Source: Lethocerus indicus (taxonomy: Eukaryota; Arthropoda; Insecta; Hemiptera; Belostomatidae). From it: 64,000 bases of DNA. The position numbers and the translations under genes are program-made. The stretch covers positions 15,666,604 through 15,730,603 of the forward strand of contig JACDQD010000011.1 of NCBI GenBank assembly GCA_019843655.1. The letters run 5' to 3'. A model generated the notes under the pieces. It did not search any database and was not told the origin of the DNA. It saw nothing but the letters and a program-made list of their open reading frames with translations. This document shows, piece by piece, positions 38,266 to 50,152 of this stretch (the first letter of the stretch is position 1; the number at the start of each line of letters is the position of its first letter).

Positions 38266-40172
38266 GCAGAAATTATTCCCCAACAAAAACCCCAAGAATC
38301 GGCGACGTCCTCTTTTGTGCGGCCGGCTGACCCCGGGGGTGGGCGTAACGCTGTGTGGGCCTCCTCCCGGCGAAATTTATGGAACATCTGGTCATTGGGC
38401 AGATGAAGCGATAGTGCCGATAGACTGGACACTCTGTTGTTAGGTTTTTATACCGAGCGAGCTTCTGGGGTTCGGGATTGAGTCGCAGCTCGGTCGTGGA
38501 AATGCCGGCCGGCGGTAAATAACCGAATATAAAATAGATGGGCGTCCCCAGCCGCAATTCCCGTCCAGAGATAAGTGCCCTTCGGCGGTTATAGTAATAA
38601 TAATAAGAGAAAAGTCATCTCCGTGGGTAAAATAGGGCGGGGAGCACACAGGTAGGGGACGCAGGTAGGGGGACCCCCCGAAGGGGACGTCCGCAGGATT
38701 TATTGCCCCACGGCTGTCGGGAGGAAGCCCCCCGGGCCAAGACGGAGTCCGCATACCGCAACGCGATACCAACAAACACCCAAAGTCCTGGGAGGTCTTG
38801 GCGATGGTGAACAAAAGCCGATGGGCGGTCCTACGATATGGCCGGGCGGCGTTAACGCTCCCCCAGAAAGTATAGCGTTTTCAGGAAACAATTCCGGCAC
38901 ACTCTATTCATACAATATTCTTGAATAACAGAATGTTATTTAATTCCGAAGTCACACAGATGATTTGGACTTATGCCAACTCTTATTTCGAACAATATCC
39001 GCTTCTGGGCGGAACCTATGAGCGGTCGGGTGGTACCGCATATCCGCATACCAGAGCAGCAGTCCTATTATGCTATGGTACAGTATTCAAATCTACGGAA
39101 ATTGGCTGTACGAAATGGGCCGAGTTAAACATATATTTCATACCTACCGCTAATGCAGATAATTTATTCCCACCGTCAGTAGTGGACGGTTTCCAGATGT
39201 CGGAGAAAGGTCCACTTAATTATAATTGAAAAATTATTTGGATTACAAATTAAAACCCAGTACCGTCATTACAGCAGGAACCGCATAAAATATCGGGTTA
39301 ATTCGAGGTAGTTTAAATTAATGTTGTTTTTCTTGTTTTGTAAACCACGAGGAAACATTTTGTTAACTGTTATTTCTTTTTATACGCCCATTTTTAGTTT
39401 AGTGGTTATTTTGAAGTATTTTTTCCAAATTATTTTATTTCAGCAGTTTAAATTAAATATAGAATGTACTTCCTTACGAATGAATTGTCAATAAGGAAAT
39501 ATTGAAAACGTGGTATTTTTCCACGTCGTGGTTTTGCTACAATAGAAATAAATTTGTTTCCCCCGACCATATTTTTTTTTCTCGGGTGTAAGTTTGAAAG
39601 TATTATGGGGAGAAGGAAAACTGTCGCTGAAGAAAAATAGGTAAATATTTTGAGGGTTCCAAATCTGTGGACGCCACAAGAAGGCTGTGAGACCGCGGGG
39701 GGTGGCCCTCTCGGCAGCGACAATGGTCACAATAGGACGGGTACAGTCCCACCACATTAGGGCACCGGGGGATGGGGATAGCCAAGAGAACATTTCAAAA
39801 TAAGCACTCCTGCAAATAATCCCCTGCCAAACACACTACGGGGGATGCCCACTTGGAGATAGGCCGGCGGAGGGGACCCGGACGTTGGTAGGGCCGATAA
39901 TCCGACTTGTCGGAGATCGGCAGATATTATAAATCATTCTTTCCAGAGTTTATCCCCGAAGTGTGAGGGTTCCGGGGTCCTCCAGGTCTCCTAGGGCAGA
40001 AATGAACTACCCCGACTCAACAAACAACCACGTACTCAGCATTATAAATGACGGAAGAAAAAACTCCGATCACACCAACATTATATCGCATCTTTGTACA
40101 TTACAACAAATATCCTGCGTAAATTAAAAACTTGTTTAGGTTATTTATGTTGTTCAGAACGTAAGATAATAA
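38266..40172. other. Two GC-rich blocks in AT-rich DNA, unassigned
   Basis: 38.3-38.9 kb and 39.65-39.95 kb are GC-rich with sharp edges, separated by AT-rich DNA. Open frames up to 124 codons exist on both strands without motifs. They may be old interspersed repeats, but I found no terminal repeats or tails. Confidence 0.5.
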
Positions 40173-40369
40173 TGTAGGTTCGTGATGTTTCTGTCTCCTC
40201 TCCGGTACTGTCGTCAGTACGTGTGAAAGTGACAGTGCGGTGAGGATGCCCAAAAAACATCCAAAGTGCTAACAGTGACTAACACCGCCACTGAAGGCGG
40301 CGAGCGGCCGAAACCGGTCTAGCGAAAGACCAAACCAGCGAGAGGAGACAGAAACATCACGAACCTACA
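40173..40369. mobile_element. Palindromic MITE-like repeat, copy C, perfect 30-bp TIRs
   Basis: The ends 40173-40202 and 40340-40369 are perfect 30-bp inverted repeats, beginning TGTAGGTTCGTGATGTTTCT on the left. The 197-bp unit contains a core shared with other copies: CCAAAGTGCTAACAGTGACT, then GCCGAAACCGGTCTAGCGAA, then GCGAGAGGAGACAGAAAC. Beyond the right end the family similarity continues with GTATTCCAACCCC and GCAGACCAC to about 40401, an outer arm present on either side in other copies. There is no coding capacity. I know no family name for it. Confidence 0.82.
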
Positions 40370-40638
40370 GTATTCCAACCCCTCGCAGACCACAAAACAG
40401 GTATATTAAATAAGATAATAAGATAAAGTAGGACTTATTTTTATAGTATCTTATAATGTAAGTAGATAATAGCCCCTAACGCATTCCTCAGTCATTTATT
40501 ACGTTGCAATTAAAGAAATAATGAATTACAGACGTGTCTATTTTAAGCACTATTGAATCAGTAATATCCCATCGAGTGAATGGTAGTATTTGCGGTTGAA
40601 AAGGGCTTGGCCCGCGTGCTGAAGACATCCTGTTTTAG

Positions 40639-40758
40639 TTATGGACAAACTCTAGAATGAACTGCCGGAGCGGCAGAATCCTGAGGGAGGCGGCGGGCCT
40701 CTTAGGAGGAGCGCGGGAAACAGTCATTAGGAGACGGTTACGCCAGCTCGGTCTGTAA
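40639..40758 (+). CDS. Candidate terminal exon, helix-turn-helix-like C-terminus
   Basis: A plausible 3' splice site (CATCCTGTTTTAG, ending at 40638) precedes a 39-codon open stretch ending in TAA (40756-40758). From the internal ATG at 40657 the peptide ends in LREAAGLLGGARETVIRRRL and RQLGL. This has the spacing of a Fis-type (HTH_8) helix-turn-helix: an alanine-rich first helix, a leucine-glycine turn, and a basic recognition helix. GC content rises over the exon compared with the AT-rich flanks. No upstream exon was found, and a 120-nt open frame can arise by chance, so this is a hypothesis. Confidence 0.25.
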   Translation, partial: LWTNSRMNCRSGRILREAAGLLGGARETVIRRRLRQLGL

Positions 40759-42070
40759 CTACCGGGCGAAGAACAAACCTTATAGGACTGCTGTAAGTCT
40801 ATAAATGTTTTCCTTTCAGTTTTATGACTAGACAGCTAACGTGGCTCTATTTTTAACGAGTACAACAGTGCTATTTTCAAACCTTGATCGCCCTTGTTTA
40901 AATTAATTTTCATACACACAAGTATAGATTGATCAAAATAGGAGTAAGCTCCATTGAAATTTATTGAATCCTGGGACGGTATTGTCCGTATTTGCGTGTT
41001 AAAACATGTTTTCACTTCAAATATAATTTTTTATACACAGACTGAACACCGAGCGAGCGCACAAAGGTGCCGAAGGGATATTCCATTAGTCATGGAATTG
41101 TTGGATCGATGCAAATTCGACCGGAACAACGTGTCTCCAAGTTTGACAGACATAGGGAATGTTTAATTAACCGTAACATGAGTCAGAGCACGTAACTTTC
41201 CCCCACTAGGCAGGCGCGGGGGAAGGTACGACCCGGTAACGACGTTACGGTCATTGGGGAGGCACACTCTCCCGCACTGTAACCACCCCGGGTTGTAAAT
41301 CAGGCACCCACTTACAGTTTCTTCAGTCGGGCCCCAAATATGCCTAAGGAACAGTTTTGCGTTGTCCTACGGACTTTTTAGAGCGATTACCAAAAAGGAA
41401 CCGAGACGGGGGAAAAAAACGGAAGAAAAATATATAACTGTACCGAATTCTCACCGTAACAAACAGATTCCACGGAAATAAAGGTTCTTGGACTGTACGA
41501 TTTACAGTTTTTACTGTTAAACATTCAAAACATCACTCGTCACACGATTATTCACGGTAACAAATCACATAAATATAGCCAGGTTTAGTTCGTGAAAAGA
41601 AACGTTACCCCGTCGTTCACACTTGTGGAACATTCCCTACTCACAGTACAGGTTGAAGCCCGTAACAGAAATGTATTTTCTAGTTGTGCATGTTCCGGTC
41701 TATTTTGTTAGATTTGGGGTACTGTAGTTCACCACAGAAACTCATCATCCTTTTATTATACGTTCATGCGAATAGATCTGTGTTCACGTAGGCGAAACTG
41801 AAATCTTCATTTATTGCAAAACTAGGTTTTCAATCGTACAAGCGTTCCGTATCCTCCCAGCTAAACGAGCAAATAAAATGCGGTAGTGGCCCGGCTTCAG
41901 AGACTTCAAACGGCAACAAACAAAAGTCAATGCGGGGTTCGAAAACCGAATTTCCCGGCGATTCTCTTTTCAAGTAAATCATTCTATAAAGGTTTTCTAA
42001 TAAAGGAAAAAAAGGCCCGACACTCACCCCACCGGCATTGGCTATCGGAAAGTGGGGAAAAGTGCCTCGT

Positions 42071-42118
42071 TTTCTCTCTCTCTCTCTCTCCCTCCCTCCT
42101 CTCTCTCTCTCTCTCTCT
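42071..42118. repeat. (CT)n microsatellite, interrupted
   Basis: Two CT runs separated by CCCTCCCTCC; the complementary strand reads as GA. Confidence 0.95.
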
Positions 42119-43003
42119 AGGCCTGCTCTTGTGGCCGACATGGGCCGCCGTTTTAAAGCGGGTCACGAGAGCCGGCTAAACTGATTGAGAGAGCTAAGGG
42201 AATAACTGCAAATCGATAGGCCCGGCCACTAGGCTTTCAATTGGAGGGCCCCCACCCCCGCCACCCCCCGCCCACCATCCACACCATCACAACCGACAAA
42301 ATCGGCCCACAAAAGGGAAGTTTATACGGCGATGCATGGGCTATATTGGAGTTGGCTGAAAACTTCCCGTGCTGCTTGAATAGTAAGCAATTGGATATGA
42401 AAATTGTGGTGGAGTAAATTCGGACATTGTAATCGTCAAATAAATTTTTCCAACGATAGAATTCACAACATACTCATAAATTGTGAATTCTCTGGACGAC
42501 TGGAGTCCTTAAGAAGTATAGATCAATCCGAAATAAATTTAAATTACCAGTTAATTAGAAAATGTTCGTTAGAAATCGAATCCGAGTTATTCTGTGCAAA
42601 ATCGTGCATCATATTATATTCGTTAAACTACGATATTTATAAAGTGGTGTACGATATAAAAAATAATATTGGAAACGAGTTTTAGGGGTAATTGAACGAT
42701 TAGCTGTTTATATTTAATTAATGGCGTATAATAAAATAAGGTACACTTTTTTGGGATGATGCTGAACTTCATAGCTGATGGAATATATGTGCGTGTTAGA
42801 ATTTTAAATTAAATTTTAAAATATATTTCTTTTATTAATAAGCAGTATCCTAATAATCCGGGTGATAATTATTCCCGCAGTACTACTACTAGAACTGTTG
42901 CCACTAGCTACCAGTATATGAATCCACAATTCTGCCGAATACCCAATATTTTATTACATAACATTTTTCTGTATCAGAGCTCTTTCCGGAGTCAATACGG
43001 AAA

Positions 43004-43033
43004 CAGAGAGAGAGAGAGAAAGAGAGAGGAAGA
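43004..43033. repeat. (GA)n microsatellite
   Basis: A GA dinucleotide run with two A insertions. Confidence 0.95.
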
Positions 43034-46000
43034 GACGGACCCGTACAAGCGAAAGTGATTTACGCTCAACCTCGAACAAAAGGTAACAATGCTAAAGTAA
43101 AAAGTATAAAAGGTCAAAAAATAGGAGAATGGGGGACAGTCCAATTGGAATTAATGCCCGGTATTTACTCATTAGAGTTGTCCGGCGGAGGAAAGCCTCC
43201 TTTTATTCCCCTTTATTTTTTCTCCATTTTTTCGTATATCTTCCTTTAAATAGGGGACTCCCCTCATAATCCAGGGGCGGCCGTCATATATAATCGGACT
43301 TATACAGCCTTATTTGTCCAACAAAAGGAGCTCACAGGCAAATGACCGACTTTGGACCTTTTGTATTTCAGTTTTCTGTCTCTTCTATTTCCGAAATTAA
43401 ATTCACCGGCTACGGTGCGCTGAATTAATTGCTCAACCGGTCTATTATTAGCGAAAGTTCGTGACTGATATTCTTGCTAACGTAGGTTAAAATTCAAAAT
43501 TTATTACGTATTTTATCAAGCATTCGGTACGCGTTATGGCTCGTTCAAATGCAAGATAGTGACGAGAGAAAAAGATTTGAATCAAAAGTGACCTTAAAAT
43601 TCGGCTACTTTTAAACTATAGAGGTTTGACTAAACAAGTAGATACTGGAAATACAAGCCTCACGTGAGACTTAAGTAATTTAAATAAGTATTGTAGTTTT
43701 GGCATGAAATTTCGTCCTAAGAACCTGTCACATCAAAATACTCTGAAAATTCGTACAAAAATAATAATAAAATGCTGTTATTTATTTAAAATTGTGGGAG
43801 TTTTTAATCACTGAGTTCGATTTTTCATAAGTCGACTCAATTAAATTCTTAAATACCTTATACATGTGTTCTAAATAATAAAGATATATAAATGGATCAC
43901 TATCAAATGAAACATTCCTAGAATATAGGATTCCTGAGATAATAAACATTAAACATGGAGTTAATGAATGAACTCTTCTTATCCGACTGGCGGCGGCTTA
44001 TTTCCCTTTATAAAAATGGGCGGTATTTAATTACCGGGAAAATAAATATTTTAAAACACGTCTTCGGCCGCCCAACACTTTCTCCGCTCGGAAAAGTTTG
44101 GAGGCCGAGGTGAAAAAGGTAAAAAGAAGAAAAAAGAAACCGGGACAAGATAAGGAACGCCTGGCCGAGTTAATATTTACCGCGCGGCGGTCCAGAGGGG
44201 AGGGGAAACGGGAGGTGATCTCCAGTAGCCCTCGGAGAAAATTCGCCCGCTTGAAGAAGAAAAAAGTCCGATAAACACCGAAGACTCGACTGAAAGGACG
44301 AAAAGGGGGGCAAGTTTATTTTTATCAGCCGAAGGATTCACAAGTTGCCGTATTAGTCCCGAAGAGCTTTATCGACCAAATAAAATCTGTTCTATACTTA
44401 ACGATCTTTCGAAATCGACGCTATCTGAATACCAGCACTTGTATGGAAGTTTGGATTTAATGTTCAGTCTGGTAAGTGAAATATGTATTTTTAATTCCTT
44501 AGATATTACTCTTTTAAATTCATAGGTAAAATTTATATCTAAATTTCATCGCCTCTATGAACCTATTGTTTCTAAATTATTGCCGCGAATCATTCGAAAT
44601 AAGAACATTGATATTCAACTTCGGCGGAAATAGTACTACTTTTTGTGATTATTTGACCATTAAAAGCGGGAGAAAATAACGCAAATTACAGATCTGAATA
44701 TCCGAAACCGGTTGCTGTTCGGCCGCTCATTTCTGAAGCAACGGCTTCTGAAACCGCCGGAAGGTTCGCGTCTGTGTCCCGGAGTAAAGTTGGAGGTCCG
44801 TCAAAAGACACCTTTTGGCGTGTCTTTAAGTCATGAGGAGCGAGGGAACTATTAAGTCGGAGAGATACGGGCTAACTGTAACTGCAGTAGGGCACGTATC
44901 CTACTACCAGAAGGAGGATTGCAAGTGAAAAGGTCCTTTTTGATTGATGCACGAACGACTTCCGTTTATTATTGTTATTATAAAAATGCACGAGACCGTA
45001 GTTAAACTCATCGGCTGGCTAATAACCGTGTCTTATGACTAAATAACCGGCGGACTTCATAAAACATTATGCCGGTCGGCGGCGGCCTCGTGAGAAGGCG
45101 AAAAACAGTCGAGTGGCCGGCATAATTAGGCCATTATACATATTTTAAAAACCTCTCCAATTTTCCTCTTTCTTCTTCCTCCATCCGCCGATTTAACCAT
45201 TATATGAAATTATTCGCTTCTCTGCCCATCGCCTCCGCCACCGAAGTTTAATTGCCAGCCGATCGTCCGTACCTGAGGTCAACGAAACGCCCACGTATGA
45301 TTTTTTCATTAAGTAAAAATAAGTACGCATTGAATAAAAGCGAGAGGAAACGTGCGGTGAAAGTGTATTTGCGCTGTTGTTAAATAACGTAATGAGAGAC
45401 ACCTACATTTATTTATGATATAATCGAGATATTTAGAGATATATTCGACGATTAACGTTCATAAATATTACCAAAGAAAGAACGACATCTTAAATCATGT
45501 ACACACAACAACCTGGTTTCATCCCGTGTAATGCTTATACAAATAAAATTGTGTCTTTTCAGGGGATTAAAGATTAGGAATTGCGATTTCCTTTACGGTC
45601 GTAATAGTTTTTATGGCTACGGTTTCTCGCCATTGTCAGCAATATAGACACCAATAATAAAGTGTTTTGGATCCCAAATAGCTTAGAATTATTGAGTCAA
45701 CTTCTAAAATCATTGAAACAAACGAGAAAATTAGCCAACATAACATATTCAGTCCGTCTTTAAAAATATACAGCATTCTCACAACAACTGAGGAATTAGA
45801 CGAAATATAATAGTTTACTTGCAAGAAACTTCATGACTGAAATAGATTTTAAGTACAGGAAATAAGCCGACTCTGGCTCAAAGACAGAGAGACCTTTTTT
45901 CCAGCCCTGAAGCCGCTTTCAAATGTAAATTGGCACGAAAAAGGGCGAACTTTCCAAATCGATTCGGACCGACAACAAACGGCTCTTGTTTACTGCCAGG

Positions 46001-47035
46001 GTAAATAATCAAAAAAAAAAAAAAGAGAACAAACAAAAAGCGGAAAACCGCAAAGTCGATGGAAACCGTGAGTTTCCCCAATAAAAATTCCGAATTCCAC
46101 CATTCGTTCTATCGGAACCTTTACGCCCAGCGTAAAGGGGGAGGGAAACGCTATTTAACCGGAAGGTTCGGAATATAAGATAAAAACGTAAATAAAAAGC
46201 TCCCCTTTGAGCGAAACTCTCATTAAACGGGTAAACGAAATTTCAACGCTGACTTATCTCAAAATAAAATTAAGTGTTATAAACACTGAATTATTTATTA
46301 TTGCAAATTATTCAGAATGCGCATAATTATATCAATACCGGTATATTATTCAGTATGACTTTCAAAGAAGGGGTGGTAATTACTAGAACGTTTTCATCTT
46401 TGTACGCAAAAAAATATATTCGATAATAAAATACTGAAAAAAATAATTTTTTCTGGATGATAAGTCATGGTTTTACGTAATCAACAGGTCTAGAATGAAT
46501 ATGGACAACATTCCTTGCAATTCGTTCATCTATTGGTAAATTTTGACTGGTATATATAAAACATTAATGCTCAGTATGAGAGACGAGATAGAAAATTTTC
46601 CAATGTGGTCCAGTCTAAGAAAAACGAAGGAAAAGGCATACAATTTTCACATATACAGATATCTTTTCCTCCATTAAGGTAGTCGGTGCTCGATAGGAAT
46701 TTCCGAAAATGTACTGCAGGTTTATCGAAAAATGTAAAACCATTCATCGGAATCAAAAAACCAAGAGGTAGTACAGTTAAAGCAAACGAAGAACCGAAGG
46801 GGATTTGACGTCCTGTCCTATTATCTGACCTATTAATCGTATTTCTAAAGTCAAACTGTTCAGTTCTCGGTAATTGGATCTTATCTTTTTCTCCTTTTCT
46901 TCCCTAATTGAAACCAGGAAACTACTATCAATATTTGAGTAATCTACGGTCTACCAATATTATACTGTGTGTCTTTACTAAATCATGTACCTGTATAACG
47001 TTCAAGCCAACGTTCTCCGATAGTTTCAGACTGGA

Positions 47036-47084
47036 AACTACCCGACTTCGAGCGTCAGATCTTATCGCCTTACCACTAAAATAT
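47036..47084 (-). repeat. tRNA-like (SINE head) fragment, opposite strand
   Basis: On the minus strand TAGTGGTAAGGCG is an A-box-like sequence, followed by ATAAGATCTGACGCTCGAAG. The string ATAAGATCT and the following CTCGAAGTC align with the fragment at 47488-47551, suggesting two copies of one family in opposite orientation. Confidence 0.4.
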
Positions 47085-47374
47085 AATTTATATTCGAAAT
47101 ATACATGAATTTTATATATGAATACAGTGAATTAAGTAAAGAATTTCGGAGTTAAGCACATTTTTTTATAACTCACCTTTTTATTTTTATCTTACATTTA
47201 TCGTACATTTTCGCACCACACTCAGTGGGGCACTAGTTAATCTACATCTAATAATTCTTATTTAAAGAGAAAGCAAAACTTTCATCGACAAATGAAACCT
47301 TAATATTGTAAGATAAAAATAAAAAGGCAAGATATAAAAGAATGTTCTTAACTAAAGTACATCCAACTAAAAAT

Positions 47375-47490
47375 CATCCAAAGTGCCAAAGTGACTAAAA
47401 CCGCTACTGAAGATGGCGGGCAGCCGAAACCGGTCTAGCAAAAGACCTGGCCAGCGAGAGGAGACAGAAACACACGAAATCTGCGGTATA
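47375..47490 (+). mobile_element. Palindromic MITE-like repeat, copy D
   Basis: It starts CATCCAAAGTGCCAAAGTGA, continues GCAGCCGAAACCGGTCTAGC and CAGCGAGAGGAGACAGAAAC, and ends ACGAAATCTGCGGTAT. No left inverted arm is seen, so it is a 5'-less copy. A tRNA-like sequence follows at once. Confidence 0.78.
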
Positions 47491-47551
47491 GTGTAGTAGT
47501 TAAATGTTCAACCATAAGATCTAGGCTTCGAAATTCAATTCTAAACCATTA
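47488..47551 (+). repeat. tRNA-like (SINE head) fragment
   Basis: TAGTGTAGTAGTTAAATG resembles a tRNA A-box region, and 30 bases on GGCTTCGAAATTCAATTC resembles a degenerate B-box (GGTTCGANTCC). Between them is CCATAAGATCT. The arms do not close into a good tRNA cloverleaf, so this is not a functional tRNA gene; a tRNA-derived SINE head is the likeliest reading. Confidence 0.45.
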
Positions 47552-50152
47552 TTGTGTGCCCTAGATTTATTTAACACTTATGCTTAAATTCTAAGGAAAG
47601 GGACTGATATATGGTAACAGTGTAATGATTTTGATTACGGTCGTGCCGTCCAGAGCTCGATTAGGTTTTGAATCGCATTTATCACGAGAAAATCTTTTTA
47701 ATTCAACAACACAGTATAGTTGGATTTTAATTCTTTTTATATACTCCAACAGGACTAAATGTAGTATTAACATAGCTCCCAGCGTGTGGCTCTTACAGGA
47801 TGGGGCTTTCTCCGACTCGCACTTACAGTCGTTACAGTTACCCCCGTTTATCCGCCACTTCTACCTCACGAAAACGAACGATCGGAAGAAGAAAGTATTC
47901 TTTATTTTTTCTTCACCCTCAAAAAAAAGACCGAAATGGGTGGGTGGGGGAGGCCAAGGTAAATACCGTCCGGACGGATTTGGGCCGCATTAACGTCAAT
48001 ATCCAGAGGGCGGGAGGGGAGGTCGCGGGGTGGGTCCATTTTATATCATAATACCTATAATTGAATGTTGACACGCTAGCGAGGGCCCGGGGCCCGCGGT
48101 CCGAGGTCGGCCGCCGGGTGGCCGTTCTCCGTCACGAGAGACCGCCCGAGTCCCCCTAACAAGTATTTAGGTCGATACTCTTAGGGCAATACGTCCGCCG
48201 GCCGGACGTACATGTGAAAATATAAATTCGCGGCAGCCACATTAAATTTATAGCGGCTTTTACAAGAGACGGTCTGAAAATCCGAGACCTCTTCCCTACG
48301 CGTAACTCCGTCGTGAATTCCATTCAGAAATCATAGTTTTATACAGCAAATTGAATATTGAAAACATTCCGCACCTTTTTTCAGAACGGAGAAATATTAT
48401 CGTTCGCCACACAAATTAATTTTTTACGAACAATATAACTGCCATACTGAGAATAAAGAAGCGCCTATACAGTAAGTTGTTCATCTTTGTTATTACGAAT
48501 TTAAAGCCGTTTAAATAAAGTCCTGTATCGCAGAGTGGGCGAAATGAAATTTCAATTAATTCGGATGAGAAAAAACAAGATTCGCAACGGAAAAAGTAGT
48601 AAGTGCCGAACCACTGTGTTAGGCATTTTTAAATGTTAGTGATGAACGGCGGTGAGATGTTAGTTTGAATTTAAATATGTGTTAAATTTTGTATTACAAA
48701 ATGTCAATGCATTAGTTTATATACACAGATATATTTATTAAAACTTCAGTTTGTAAAAATATATTGTTTGTACCAATTTTGATTCGTCTGTTACATCCTG
48801 CGCAACAAGCTCATTGAACCTTTCTTTCTTCTTTCCTTTATCGATATTTTTTAAATGAAAGTTTTGGAACGTTACCGGCGACAAGTAACCTAAATCAAAT
48901 AAGTTGAAAATCGTATCTTTCGTATCAATGTTTCGATCTACACTCCTAGTTTAAATTTATAACCGAGATAGGCGAGTTTCCACTTTGCCCCTTGTTAAAA
49001 GCAAGTTTAATTGACGGTTTACGCCCGCGTACACACTCCCTTGTGTTAAAAGCGAACGACCCTCTCTCTCTCTGGCGTTATTAAAAGTACGAAAAAGGAG
49101 GTATTAAATAAAAGCTACGGTCGGGTCGCGCTCGGGAATAATTCCGCGATAACTCAAAAATGCGAGGGATACGGACCGCCAGTGAAATTTAAAACAATTA
49201 TCCCGGCGTTTAAAAATTCTTTTATAAAGGGTAGACAAAACAGGATTTTTTCCTCCACCGACGACGAAAGTGTACGACTCTGCCTGCTTCTCTAGACGTA
49301 AATAATATATTTGAATTTTTGTTTTAAACGCCCCGTATGCTTTTGCGGTAATTAAAATCTAGTTAATACGGGTTTATTCTGGCGGGGTAAGTGAATCCAC
49401 CTTTACGATATGCAATTATCACCTTAAAATCGGGCCCAGCCGAATTTTTTTATGGGACCATCATATGATAATATAACGTTATAGTGATCTAATATCGTAC
49501 AAAGCAATCTATAATCGTATAAGAATCTATAAGAATTCTACCATGTAATATAAAATTTAGAATTCATTAAGTTAAGCATTTCTACAATATGATCAGTTAG
49601 TTAACTGAATGCATCTTACATTCACGATACCAATTGAAATTATTAGAATGCCGACAGCAATCGAGATTTCCAACATAAATTGTAATAATTTTCCCAGCCT
49701 TTTTCCGGGTACAATTTGTCAGATGACGGGGACCATAATTTATCATCGGGGACGACTTAAATTGTTCCCAAGGAATAACAGCATTCTTTCATCTCTGTAC
49801 GCCATCTTATCCTTCGGCGTTCGTTCACTGACCGAAATTATAAGAAATCTGCCGGCGCGTTGGAGAAACAGTTTCGGACTAACTAATAGGGCCTCTGAGA
49901 AGAAATGGACGAGATTAACCGTCTCAAAATCAGATAATAGAAAGCATTAGTTACGCGCATCGCCAACTATCCAAACCCTGTTATTATAAAGCCGTTCTTA
50001 CGCCCCTTAGTGAATATTATTAAACTTTTCCCTGCCCGGTTACAGTCGTGGTCTGTCTCGTGAAAATAAAAAATAAACGAATAAACAATAAGAAAAGGGA
50101 AATAAAAATAAAATAAAAATAAAAAAAAATGTAATTTCGAGTGTAGTAACGT
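47552..50152. other. Intergenic downstream of Toll
   Basis: Nothing is assigned. A CpG-rich patch lies at 48.05-48.2 kb and a short CT run at 49063-49073. Open frames up to 122 codons lack motifs. Confidence 0.55.

Larger units (their letters stand above)
40759..47035. other. Gene-poor interval with microsatellites
   Basis: No supported gene. It contains a CT microsatellite (42071-42118), a GA microsatellite (43004-43033) and a possible very degraded MITE copy near 43371-43463 (TTTTCTGTCTCTTCT and CAACCGGTCTATTATTAGCG). Confidence 0.55.

Noticed and set aside
41190..41310. Small structured RNA suggested by the GTAACGACGTTAC palindrome and CpG-rich sequence
   Set aside because: The palindrome is short and no conserved snRNA, snoRNA or tRNA boxes are visible.
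42071..43033. CT and GA runs as GAGA-factor elements
   Set aside because: They are far from any supported promoter and indistinguishable from ordinary microsatellites.
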